Shown: piece after piece, positions 46,212 through 56,181 of the stretch
Layout: each line of letters begins with the position of its first letter
Numbering within the stretch: the first letter of the stretch is position 1
Made by a program: the position numbers and the translations under genes
Notes under the pieces: generated by a model
The model's input: only the letters and a program-made list of their open reading frames with translations
Database searches by the model: none
Told to the model about the DNA's origin: nothing
Assembly (NCBI GenBank): GCA_900073065.1
Contig: FJOG01000007.1
Coordinates: forward strand, 1,411,885-1,475,884
Direction: 5' to 3'
Length of the DNA stretch: 64,000 bases
Origin: Phialocephala subalpina
Lineage: Eukaryota > Ascomycota > Leotiomycetes > Helotiales > Mollisiaceae

Positions 46212-46607
46212 ATGGCTTTCAAGCACTTCTCAACTCTACCTAGCCGATCCCTCAGTCTGCCCCTCCCCTTCGAGACTGACCCCGATTTCATCTCCATGCG
46301 CTACCAATCGGACAAGGCACCGCCTCCCCTTCTCCGAATTGCCCTTATAAATTCCACCCGCATGCCATGGCGCGCTCGCCTTCTTATCAAGCGACCAATT
46401 CTGCCCCTCACTCTTGACGAGATTCACGCTGTTCGCGTCTTCACCAGATGGCAGAAGGATCTTAACAACACCACCCCAAAGGACTTGATGGAACTTATCG
46501 AGGAGATGGAGGAGGAGAATATTGCTGATGAGGAGTACATGGGACGGATTGATAGCAATGGTCAATTGGTTTTGGTTTTGCGCGCTACCTATGGTATGCG
46601 AAAGTGA
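46212..46607 (+). CDS. Small uncharacterised protein
   Basis: An open frame of 131 residues. The first part is Ser/Pro/Leu-rich; the second has LTLDEIHAVRVFTRWQKDL, an acidic helix (DLMELIEEMEEENIADEEY) and a GQLVLVLRATYGMRK end, which looks like a real folded domain. No known family. The tandem 190-bp units directly upstream may supply additional 5' exons or leader. The start at 46212 is the first ATG of the frame after stops. Confidence 0.4.
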   Translation: MAFKHFSTLPSRSLSLPLPFETDPDFISMRYQSDKAPPPLLRIALINSTRMPWRARLLIKRPILPLTLDEIHAVRVFTRWQKDLNNTTPKDLMELIEEMEEENIADEEYMGRIDSNGQLVLVLRATYGMRK

Positions 46608-47166
46608 GCGTGTGGAGAGGGGTGACCGGCTGAGTGCACGTGACCGGTAGAGGGATTGGTCTTCTTAATGCGAACAGAGGTTGTAATCAGGGATGGATCG
46701 AATCATCTATGTACCAGACTGGGCGGGAGATTCGTAATATGGCTTGGAGGGAGTTTGTGAGTTCAAGCTGAAGACTAAGGCATTATTTATGTTATTGAGG
46801 GAGGACACCCCAATTGCCAAAAATTAGAGACAGGAAATTTCAACCATCTCTCTTCCACTGCCACTGCTATGGGTCACATGCATTACAAACTTCGGCACTG
46901 AGCAAGTGACGCCCCTTGTGCAACCCACAGGCTTGATTGCTGCTCTTGAAAATATTCATGAATGACTCAATCCGGATCTGACAAGACGAAGAGCATTCCG
47001 TACACGATAGATTGAGTAAGTATCCTGCAACGCCAACAATTGTCACAAGCTGGGAACCCAACCCAGTTACCAGGATCAGAAAGTATAAGATTGGACACTT
47101 GAACTGCTTGGACTTCCAAAACAAAAAATCAAGAAACTGCAAGAGTGAAAGAAGCGTCCAGCGAAA
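46608..47166. other. Intergenic, nothing recognised
   Basis: No gene or repeat seen. Probably the 3' end of the small gene and promoter of the next plus-strand gene. Confidence 0.3.
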
Positions 47167-47862
47167 ATGCCATCCAGAAACTCCAGCAACGCGAGCTCCA
47201 GGGCCACATTTCAGATCTCACCCCAAATCATTATCAACAATCCTGGCTCCATTACTTTGGACTTGACCATCAACAACAATCCTGCACAAAGTTTTGGAGA
47301 TCTGAGACTGGAACAGGGACCTGTCGTACTAGTTGATCTTGAGGCCGAGAGTGCTGCCCCTCTAGACCAAGTTGGTGGCTTCCTGGGTGAAGATGCCCGT
47401 TTAGACAAAGCAGACTATTGCTGGCTAGATGAAGATGAAGACTCTTCAGATGAGGATGGCCACTATTTTCATAAAGATGACAACCCAGGTCTTCCTGATA
47501 TGTCCCGTGAATATGTGGAGGGTCTTGTTGGTCTGCCATTTAGAAGAAGTCCGACAGCTCAAATTCCCAGCTATTTTAGACTAACAAGCGACGACTTACT
47601 GAGGGATCCGGACAATGTGAAGCCTTTCCTAGAAAGACTTCTATCTCAGCGTAGTGGAAATCGGCAACTCTTCTGGTCCGATAAAGAGGACGAAAAGACG
47701 AATGAGGTCCTCCATACCCCAACATGCAATCCTCGGATTGTGAGTGTTTCTGAGAGTGGAAGTGAGGATGAGAATGAGACAAGCAGCATGGCTTCAAGAG
47801 ATTCCTGGATTTGTGTAAGCACATCATCCCTGAAAGGTCGCTCGACTAATTGGATGTATTAG
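47167..47862 (+). CDS. Acidic uncharacterised protein
   Basis: A single open frame of 231 residues starting at ATG 47167. It has a polar N-terminus, an Asp/Glu-rich segment (WLDEDEDSSDEDGHYFHKDD), a middle part with YVEGLVGLPFRRSPTAQIPS and LLRDPDNVKPFLERLLSQR, and a Ser/Glu-rich end. Largely disordered; no domain, signal peptide or membrane segment recognised. Composition is steadily protein-like and the opposite strand is broken, so coding is likely. Confidence 0.55.
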   Translation: MPSRNSSNASSRATFQISPQIIINNPGSITLDLTINNNPAQSFGDLRLEQGPVVLVDLEAESAAPLDQVGGFLGEDARLDKADYCWLDEDEDSSDEDGHYFHKDDNPGLPDMSREYVEGLVGLPFRRSPTAQIPSYFRLTSDDLLRDPDNVKPFLERLLSQRSGNRQLFWSDKEDEKTNEVLHTPTCNPRIVSVSESGSEDENETSSMASRDSWICVSTSSLKGRSTNWMY

Positions 47863-48464
47863 TGCCAATGTGGTACCTTGAATAAAAGCAGGAAAGTCTG
47901 TAAATGCCGGAGGAAGACCTGTCCTCACTTGCATTGTGTATGTGTTGTCTGCAACGGAGCCTGAAGTGGCAATTGCTCACACGTGTGAAAGAGGTCATCT
48001 TGGAGATATGCAGGCTTTGGAGATTGGAGAGATCCTTGCTCGATTGAGGTAGCACTGCATGGTGTTGATTTTTTTGTGCCGATCTCGGATGCGCCGACAA
48101 TAATATCTTGCAATAACTAGATTGCTTCATCGTATCACGTGCTGGCTCTAACCCGACTTCTCTATGAGCACAATCAAACAACGTGGATGTATCAGCGAGG
48201 GAGTTTTCTGCTGTAGAGATTGATTGCCACCGAGAAACTGTTTGAGAAGTTTATGTTCCTCCGAACGTTACACAGGTCGCTGCAAACGCGATACACGGGA
48301 GATCTAGTGCATTGGTGGTTCATCAAACAGCATGAGTAGAACGTAATAATGACACATGAGAAAATACATAATCGAGGATTTCCCAGTATGGAAGGAGTCA
48401 AATTTGAAGTCTCATTATCGACGAAGCCACAGAAGCCATATCTACTTCAACCTGAATTAGCCAG
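47863..48464. other. Intergenic, nothing recognised
   Basis: No gene seen. Serves as spacer and promoter between two plus-strand genes. Confidence 0.3.
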
Positions 48465-49109
48465 ATGAAGATGACTCTCCGCGGCTACACCCGACCCAAG
48501 AAAGACAGCAAGAAATCTCAAAGCTCACGAAGACACAGCCCCCTCCGACTCGATCGCGGCTCTTTCCATGATGGTCCAGGCCGCGACTACGCTTCCTTCG
48601 CCGCCGCTCAAGCAGCTCGCATGCAACAAGATCCTCGATCCTGCCTGCGTCGCCCTCCACCAGGCATGAGTGAGAGAGTCCCCTTCGCTGGTGGGCCATA
48701 CGGAGTGAGGTTCCAGGACCAACAAGCTCTTGCTGAACGATTGGAGTTCATGAATCTTGGGCCTGATTATCCTGGACATGGTGAAGGAATGCCACAGATG
48801 CCTCATGGACCGCCTCCAGAGAGTGCTGGCTACTCTGGACTGCCTAAGTGTATCACTTTACGCAGTAAAGACTTCACTGATCGAGAAGTCGCTGCTATGT
48901 ATGTGGCTCACTTTATCAGGCACGGATCGGAGACGTGGGTTTTCAAATTCCCAGATGAAGAGAATACTAGCGGCGGTAGCGAGCCAGGTCCGCCTCCAGA
49001 GCAGCCCGCACCTGTGCCTCAGCATCGGCAAAGACGTGACCCAGGAATAGCTCGTATGAAAGAGCAGAAGTTTGGCCCCTTTGGACGTGCTTCTAAGAGG
49101 GACGAGTGA
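48465..49109 (+). CDS. Proline-rich uncharacterised protein
   Basis: 214 residues from ATG 48465. The N-terminus is basic (TRPKKDSKKSQSSRR), then GSFHDGPGRDYASFAAAQAA, a Pro/Gly-rich middle, a probable small folded segment (CITLRSKDFTDREVAAMYV, HFIRHGSETWVFKFPDEEN) and a Pro-rich tail ending KFGPFGRASKRDE. No known domain. It is probably nuclear or cytosolic. The two in-frame early ATG codons (residues 1 and 3) are both possible starts. Confidence 0.55.
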   Translation: MKMTLRGYTRPKKDSKKSQSSRRHSPLRLDRGSFHDGPGRDYASFAAAQAARMQQDPRSCLRRPPPGMSERVPFAGGPYGVRFQDQQALAERLEFMNLGPDYPGHGEGMPQMPHGPPPESAGYSGLPKCITLRSKDFTDREVAAMYVAHFIRHGSETWVFKFPDEENTSGGSEPGPPPEQPAPVPQHRQRRDPGIARMKEQKFGPFGRASKRDE

Positions 49110-49695
49110 GATTCTCCTGGGACATTGAAACGAGGTAGCAGCTGTTGACATGGAAAGGGATTTGGGAAGGAGAATGAAAGGAAATAGGAGGGAGATTTAA
49201 TGCACGAGAGCCATAGCTTGACAATGAGAAGACAATGTTCAATAGCATGATCGTGATTTGACCCCTATTCTTGCTACCATACAGGATCTACGATGAGAGT
49301 TTGCATCAATGAGGCATCACATGAGGTTTGCCATCTCGAGTTCGTTTGCTGCTTCCCTCGAATGAATGTGGAGATGAAGAGTCACTGCAAAACGGGTATC
49401 ATCTGTTACACACTTGAAATAAACTACGATGACTGCGTCGCAGTGAAGTGTCATGAGTCTCGAACTACAGCTTGACAACAGCGACGTTGAGCATACCGCG
49501 AATGTATAAAAGTCGTAGACCAACACTATGTCCAAATGTTCATTTTTCTAGTTCTCAGTCATGACTTGACACAAAATATGGGGAAACATATTGGCTCATG
49601 CATACGGTAGTAGGTGAAGAACGTTTGCTTTGACATTTTGAAGTTGGGACTGATCTTGTAATAGTGATTTCCTGCAACCTCCTAGCAGCAAAGAT
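49110..49695. other. Intergenic; possible first exon of the next gene at its end
   Basis: No complete gene. ATG at about 49580 (MGKHIGSCI) followed by a GTAGTA donor and a TAATAG acceptor at about 49665 could be a first exon of the frame that follows. The donor is weak, so this stays a suggestion. Confidence 0.3.
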
Positions 49696-50256
49696 GTGTC
49701 TCCTTTGCAACAACTCATTCCGCTGAGGATCTCCATCCCACCTGTTCTATCAGGTTCGGATGCTTCGGGCTCCATTGCATCACAAGACAACTCCTCCGAC
49801 ACCCAGTCGAAGATAACCGGGGAAGCGCAGGATCGTCAGCTTGCAGCGGAGCCACGGGACCTCAACTTGTCACCTCTCTCAGACTTGTGCCTTTCTTGGC
49901 CTGATGGGGCATCACCGAGTTCCGTCTACTCCCCATTCGAGGGTGAATGGCGCTCGAAGGCACCTCCCGATTGCTCACAGATAAGTAATCCCGAACCAAT
50001 AGCGCCATCACTTGAAGCCGTCGTCCGCATATCAAATATCATTGGCAACGGAAAGATCCCATGGACCTTTTATTGGGAGACGCCGGGGAGAGTGAAGTAT
50101 TACCGGGCGAGTGCTGTCGATAGTATGCCTACCTACGACCTAGATGCACATATGCTGATGGAGGCGGGACTCCGATGGATTGACCTGAATCCGGAGAAGA
50201 TGGCGAAATATGAAGCAGCGGGCAATGGACAGTCTCGCGAAAAAGATGCCCGCTAA
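49696..50256 (+). CDS. Uncharacterised protein, start uncertain
   Basis: The frame is open from about 49654 to the TAA at 50254-50256 and codes for about 186 residues, but it has no early ATG, so the true start must be in an upstream exon. It has a Ser-rich N-terminal half, then ISNIIGNGKIPWTFYWETPG and an AGLRWIDLNPEKMAKYEAA end that looks like a small folded domain. No family recognised. It converges with the Rrn9-like gene on the other strand, leaving about 225 bases between the stop codons. Confidence 0.5.
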   Translation: MSPLQQLIPLRISIPPVLSGSDASGSIASQDNSSDTQSKITGEAQDRQLAAEPRDLNLSPLSDLCLSWPDGASPSSVYSPFEGEWRSKAPPDCSQISNPEPIAPSLEAVVRISNIIGNGKIPWTFYWETPGRVKYYRASAVDSMPTYDLDAHMLMEAGLRWIDLNPEKMAKYEAAGNGQSREKDAR

Positions 50257-50481
50257 GATGAGGAACTCTAAGCAAAGAATACCGAGGCGGGAAGTGACGG
50301 CGTTGAATCCTAGTAGAAGAGAAAGGTTTATCGGATATGTGTATTTTAGGCTAGATGAACGGCGATTCTCGAGAGGCTGTGCTAGAGAAAGAATTTCATC
50401 GGTTGGTCTTCGTTATGACTGTGATGACTCGGCCCTTCCATCTTCGGTATCCTCATCCTCCTTACCATCGTCGATGACCTT

Positions 50482-52422
50482 CTATCCTGGCGTTGGATCC
50501 CTTGTCCCATGTCCCTCATCACCAGAGCCCTCTTTCTCACTGCTTCCCTCCACCCTCGTTCTCTTAGCAGCTTTCTTGTACGATCCCCTTGCACCACCCA
50601 ATATCTTCAGCGGCTTCAAGAAGCCATCAACATGGACAGCACCGTCCATCTCTTCATCGCTAGGCAAAAGATAATCTTCCACCTCATCCTTGGCTATTTT
50701 GTGACCCAGGCGTAAATGGCTCTTCAAAGCGTTGCTATCCCGGAACCCATGGATCCTTCTCGGACAACCTGGCATAGGACAAAAGCATGTCTGCTTCGAT
50801 GGAGGGACAAGAGCGATTCTAAGGGTTCGAGAATCTGGGCGATCGGTCTTGATCGGTGGATCGTCTGTAGATTGTTCCGACGAATCTTCCTCTTCACTAG
50901 AGCTTTCTACTTCTTCGTCATCGAAATCGGGTATCTCCTCTGGGGTATATTTCGCGACAGTATCCGCACCCTTCTCAATGTAAGGCGTCTCGAAAATAGT
51001 TCGCATAGTCATGCCCTCTCCAAACAGATTCGCACATCGTTGTGTAGCCCTCGCAATGGCGTCTGGCGGGAAGCCAACCAGAGCTGCTGATGAGAGTACT
51101 TCGCTCCAGTCTCGAGTGTTCAGCCTCATCCTCCTCTGACGATCGAGTTCTTCGGACGCTGTTCGAGGCTTAGCAGATTTTCTCGATTTCTCTGGTGATG
51201 GCGTAGAGGACTTCGATGGTTTGATCTCTGCTAACGGTGCGAACGCTGGGAGAGGTTTCTTCTGAGTCTTCGCAATCCGGACCAGATACTCCTCTTGGTT
51301 TTCTCCCTCCAATCTTTCATATGCTTTCAGCGGTCGGCCTCGATGAGTGGTCTTGCCGCGAAATAGGTCGGGGCTATTGGGGTCATGTTCCTCCTCCTGG
51401 CCCTGCTCCTCCGGTATACTTTGTGCTCGGGATCGATCAGGCAAGTCTGCAAATTTCCTTGGTCTTCCTCTTCCTCGTTTGGATGGAGAGACTGAGTCCT
51501 CTCCGTCTGTCTCTGCTTCATTGTCCGAGTTTGCAGATGTAGATGAGTGGGAGAATCTTCGGCAAGTTTTCCGTGCATGATGTAGAGCAATCAAAACTTC
51601 ATCTAGCTTTGCGAGTGTATGTCGTATAGATGGTCGTAGTATACCTCGAGATCTTTCGTCGTCTGCAGATACAACAGGAATCAGTCGTTCTTTCGACGGA
51701 GGTGCGTCCGAGCTCTCCTTCTCAACAACATCTTCCTCCTCGTCTGACCTCTCCCAGTCCTGCACACTCGAATCATCCTCCTCCTCACTACTCACATCCT
51801 CCGTGGACCTCTTCCGCCGATCCAGATATTTAACCTCGTCTTCCTGTTCCCTCCTCATGAACCTCTCTTTGGCGAATTTTAACGTCACCCCAAGCAAAAC
51901 ATCCTCTAACTCCCTACTCCCCCTCTCCATCTGCCTCCTCTTGAACGTATGCCTCTCATCTCCATCCTCCGGCCCAACCTGCTCCCTTTCTCTCGGAACC
52001 TGATCCGGAGGTAGAGGCCACGCAGTCCAAGATTTCGGCGGTTTGAATGTCTGATCTTCGTCTGGGATTGCGGGGTATTGTTTCTTGACTTCCTATTTAC
52101 CGACATTTTATTAGCATAACCCCCCTTTCCTCTGAAGTAAAGTAGATGAGATAGATACCTCAGGATTTCGGGCGTATTCACGAGCGCGACGTTTCAATGC
52201 GTGAGCGTTGTAGAGATGGATGCTTAGATCCTGGTTCTGGATCTGGTCGAGAGAAGCTGCCAAACCGCGTTCTTGCGCTGTGAGAGTTCCCCATGTTGAA
52301 GAGGGACCTTTCCAGCGGTTTGGGCGCGGGGATGAGGATTCATCTGAGGAGTCTGAGGAGTTGGAGTCGAGGATTGTGGGGGATTCATCGTTCATGTTTG
52401 CATTTTCATGTTTGTTTGTCAT
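50482..52422 (-). CDS. Rrn9-like RNA polymerase I upstream-activation factor subunit with AT-hook and C2H2 finger
   Basis: Exons 52159-52422 and 50482-52092, joined over a 66-base intron (GTATCT..AAATAG), give 624 residues. The region about residues 40-160 matches the fungal Rrn9 domain: TLTAQERGLAASLDQIQNQD, LSIHLYNAHALKRRAR, and, across the splice, FKPPKSWTAWPLPPDQVPRE. Rrn9 is part of the UAF complex on rDNA promoters. Extra features are long acidic Ser-rich stretches, an AT-hook at residues 293-301 (KRGRGRPRKF) and a C-terminal zinc finger at 526-552 with C..C..(x12)..H..H spacing (CPMPGC…HLRLGH). The protein should be nuclear/nucleolar. It is much longer than yeast Rrn9. It diverges from the gene starting at 52874. 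Confidence 0.78.
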
Positions 52423-52873
52423 TGGGACAATCGCGACGAGGCTGAGATTTATTTTCTTGTAAGGCTGCGCTGAGAGGCGCTAGGCTGGTTTGAGGGATTG
52501 TATCACGTGGATAGAGGGAGCAATGATTCAGTGAGGTCAGGGTCTTGCGGAGGTGTTGGAGTCATGATGATGATTGTATGAGAGGGAGAAGTGAATCAAC
52601 GAATGATATTTCGAAATGTCTGGGAGTTATTTCCGCTTGACAGCTCAATATCTGGGTCCGAACCGTTCAGCTTGCCCCCTTTAAGGTAAGCGAGCCTATC
52701 CAGTTCCATGAGCTTTCCCCATACTGGCCTTTCCGACCCAGAGCCCACACTTAACTTACATCATCACGGAATGCATCTATATGACATGGATAGCGTTGCC
52801 TCCCAGGGCCTCTGATAAATTCCAAAATACCAGAACCAAAAACCCCGAACTTTCAAAATAAACAACTTTCAAA
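52423..52873. other. Divergent promoter region between the Rrn9-like gene and the next gene
   Basis: 451 bases between two divergent start codons; it should hold both promoters. A GTATCACGTGG word with the CACGTG palindrome lies at about 52500-52510. No gene seen inside. Confidence 0.4.
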
Positions 52874-54355
52874 ATGAGCGCTCCTTCCAGAATTTCTCAG
52901 CGCTCCAAGAGTCTGTTCCGTCCACGGCCCTCCGAAAGACTAAGGCGCATGCCAGCAATAGAGCCTCGTCCTCACAGCACAGCTCAAGACAGCGGCATGA
53001 TGACGTTCGCTTACGATGATGGCTTCAAAGACGCCCCTGCGAATGTTTTCGAGAACGCCTTCCGAGCACCAAGCAATGCGACCCAAACGACAGAAGCGAC
53101 AAGGAATGACTCTGTCTTCGACGGTCCGTCGGGAGGCTCTTCACAAGAATCCCCTACCACACCGGAGGCTCCCAAACCTTTCGCACCAAAACCAGACGAC
53201 AGACCCATATCCCTCCTCGAGAATGTCCCCAATCCGGTCTCATTCAGAGACTCAACTTCTCTCTCTACGCACCCAGCTCTCAGAAGTTTGACCGCCCCTT
53301 CGACGCATGAGATTCACCCAGCCCTCAGAAACTCAATTGTCCACTCAACACAGGAGCCATTCCCAGCATTCAGAAACCCAGTCGTCCCTCCAAAACCACA
53401 ACCACAACCACAATCACCTAATCAACCCTTGACCGAGCACGCTCTCCGTCGACACTCTGGCTTCCCAGACTTCGGAAACCCATTCTCCGAACAAGATGAA
53501 CAACATGGCATTTCCACCATATCAAACCATAGCCAAGCTTCCCCTTTCGAAGACATTGAGCGTTTCCCTGGCTTTAGCTATGAGGCTGAACAAGGAGGAG
53601 AAGCTGAAGAAGCACCAACACAAGTTCCAAACAATACAGCAAACTCCTTCCGCCAATCTAGTTTCAGGGGTGGATTTACATCCAAAGAACCGGCACCAAG
53701 CCCCGACTGCATCCAAAACTTGGGACAGAAGCTAGTTTCAAAGCTTAAGAAAGGGATCAAGAAAATTCAAACCCTCGATAAGCACCTCGAGGACTGGACG
53801 TGGAACCGAGATCGCAAACGTCTTGAACGCCGCCGCCTCAGCCAAAAACATCGGGAGTCAAGTGCCCGAGCAAAAAGTATTGATGAAGGACATCGGGCTC
53901 AGATGCAAGCTCATTTGGAGAAAGAGAAAGCGAGGAACGAAAGGGCGAGGAGGCAATTGAAGGAGAGTGAGAAGGTTATGAAAGCACAGAGTAAAAACAG
54001 AGATCGTGCCGCTAGTCAAGGGTCGGCGGCTAGTAGGAGCTGGCTCAATCGAGTGTGCGATCGAGCGGGGTTTGGAAGACAGAAAACCAGGAGGGTGTAT
54101 GTTCCTGTTGAGCAGGCAGAATTGAGGGAGGATATTTCCCGGAACGTGGAGGCTCAGCGACCGGCGTTGAGAAGGGAAGGAGCGTCGCTAGTTAGTGCGA
54201 GTGTGAGGGAGGTGGAGGTGGGTAGTGACGATGAGAGCGCATCGAGCGTGAATAGTGTTGATGAGAAAGGTGGGGATGGAACATTTCTCATCTGGAGGAC
54301 GGAAGACCCAGAGACATCTGATCATCGATACCAGCAATCTGGGGGATGGATATAG
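52874..54355 (+). CDS. Largely disordered protein with central coiled coil, uncharacterised
   Basis: A single exon of 493 residues. The N-terminal 290 residues are rich in Pro, Ser and Asn and contain three related short repeats around residues 130-170 (THPALRSL, IHPALRNS, PFPAFRNP). Residues about 290-380 are strongly basic and helical (LVSKLKKGIKKIQTLDKHLE, then many Arg/Glu/Lys), likely a coiled coil. The C-terminal part has VYVPVEQAELREDISRNVEA and an acidic end. No known domain was recognised, and there is no signal peptide or membrane segment. Frame use is clean over 1.4 kb, so coding is confident although function is unknown. Confidence 0.72.
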   Translation: MSAPSRISQRSKSLFRPRPSERLRRMPAIEPRPHSTAQDSGMMTFAYDDGFKDAPANVFENAFRAPSNATQTTEATRNDSVFDGPSGGSSQESPTTPEAPKPFAPKPDDRPISLLENVPNPVSFRDSTSLSTHPALRSLTAPSTHEIHPALRNSIVHSTQEPFPAFRNPVVPPKPQPQPQSPNQPLTEHALRRHSGFPDFGNPFSEQDEQHGISTISNHSQASPFEDIERFPGFSYEAEQGGEAEEAPTQVPNNTANSFRQSSFRGGFTSKEPAPSPDCIQNLGQKLVSKLKKGIKKIQTLDKHLEDWTWNRDRKRLERRRLSQKHRESSARAKSIDEGHRAQMQAHLEKEKARNERARRQLKESEKVMKAQSKNRDRAASQGSAASRSWLNRVCDRAGFGRQKTRRVYVPVEQAELREDISRNVEAQRPALRREGASLVSASVREVEVGSDDESASSVNSVDEKGGDGTFLIWRTEDPETSDHRYQQSGGWI

Positions 54356-54558
54356 GTGTCTTTCGTCATCTGAAACTTTCAAGGATTTGCTTTGGTAATC
54401 GTTGGACCTCCTTCCTTAGATACCCGGAGGGACCTGAAGGAATGGAACCGCTGACGTTTGATGGTAGAAGAACGTTCATGAATGCGTCAGTAAGTATTGG
54501 TTTCTAAAAGCACATAGTTGACTTGATGAAAAATGCATTTCTTTCTCTTACAATACAA
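54356..54558. other. Convergent 3' region
   Basis: Short spacer between the 3' ends of the plus-strand gene ending at 54355 and the minus-strand PIG-U gene ending at 54559. Confidence 0.4.
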
Positions 54559-55957
54559 TCATATCTGACGTATCTCCTTGCCCTTCATCTCCGGCCTTTC
54601 GACTTCCCATTCATCTCTCAAGACCGCGAATAATGCATCTGCGACCAACACACTCAGACCTAGACTCCAAACCAGTGTAATTGCATAGAAGAAATTCGCA
54701 TTTCCACTACCGGCATAGATCCATAGATAGTAGAACGCAGGACCTAGCAGAGTGGCGTAGAGTATAGTCGAAGATGCTAGGAAGGTGTATCTCATCAACG
54801 GCAACACGTGTCTGTAGAGGGGCAGCACGGCTAGGAAGAGAGATGTATCGGAGATTGATGGGTAAGGCTTGAATATTGCGAAGATTCCAAGTAAGGTGAC
54901 GATTACGAATAGAGGTTGCCGGCGGAGCCGGATTGTTAGACCCGCTACATAGGAGGAGAGATGGATCCAGAAGACACCGAGGAAGAAGTTTCGGAATGAG
55001 TCGAACATTTCGATGAAGAAGTACCACCAGAGACCGACGTTTGGAGTCAAGTCAGGGAGTAGGAGTTGGACTCCGTAGGTGGAGAGTAGGAATTCCCAGG
55101 AGCCGGTGATTAGGGAAGACATGTGGAGGAGCGAGTACATGGAGCCAGCGACCGCCATGGCATTTCCGAATACGAAGTTGTAGACTGATTCTTGGCCTTT
55201 CATGGGCCTCTTTCGATCAAAGCACAGGAGCGCCAATGGTGGGAAGAGGAGGATTGGGTACATGGAGAGGTAAGCTGCGAAGGATAATGCGAACATCGAT
55301 GTGAAGGAGTTGCCGGCAACTGCTTTCGAGATTGCATGTAGTATGGCGCAGGTTGTGAATACGCTGGTAGGCCGGCCTATACAGGTTGCAATAGTGAAAG
55401 GATTGAAGAGGAACCTGATAATATTATTAGCTTGAGCATTGAAGCAGAGACGGACAACATACGCTGCTGCGATTGCAAAGCTACTCCATTTCTTATCCTT
55501 CCTTGGGGATGTGTACAGCTTCGATGAGCCTGCTTCACCCGAGTCTGCAATCTGCATAAGAGCATTGGCACTCAGTAGGTCCACGATAATGTACAAAAGG
55601 TATGTGAAGGCGGGGTATGTCGCAGAGCTTGGTAAGAGTGCGAATAGGGGGAGCAGAAGAGGAGCTTGGTGGTAGACACCACCATCGTATGGAGAGACGT
55701 TATGATTGTACAAATATAGGCCTTCTTGTACTGCAAATATTTAGCTTCAGTCCTCTGTCTTATGCCGATAAATGCTCACATCTTTTGAAGCTGGTCACTG
55801 GTGTTGATATTTCAACGCGTGCCGTCAATAGATCTGGGAGGCCTGGAAAGCCGGTGAAGAGCAGCAGGCGGACTGCAGCGGCAGCGCCGAAAAGAGTCGC
55901 TTTCCTCCTGTCGATATTCATGTTGAGGATGTTCGGGGGATCGTGATTGAAACTCAA
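54559..55957 (-). CDS. GAB1: GPI transamidase subunit PIG-U/GAB1, three exons
   Basis: Exons 55780-55957, 55463-55730 and 54559-55414 give 433 residues. The 48-base intron 55415-55462 is a multiple of three with no stop and is easily missed; removing it joins AIAAA to FLFNPFTIATCIGR, the family's most conserved motif. Intron 55731-55779 joins TSFKR to LQEGLYLYNHNVSPYDGG. Other typical parts are VYHQAPLLLPLF and the many membrane helices throughout. PIG-U (yeast Gab1/Cdc91) is an ER-membrane subunit of the complex that attaches GPI anchors to proteins. A second in-frame Met at 55921 (MNIDRRKATLFG) may be the real start, as homologues begin near there. It is divergent from NOP7 with 224 bases between. 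Confidence 0.92.
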
Positions 55958-56181
55958 CCTCCATAGCTAGAAATCATCGCAACTGAGCTCCAGCTGTTCA
56001 GAACTTCAGGCGCGTCAGGGGTTGTGAGCTGTGATTGGTCGATGAAAGCGGGTCGGAAGATTGACGGGCCGAGAATCAGCTTCGATAAGAAAAAAGTTTT
56101 GGAATTTCTCAAAGCTCGAAAAGAACCCCACGGTGAGAACCAATTTCACCACTTCACAATTGACCTTCACAATCAGCAACA

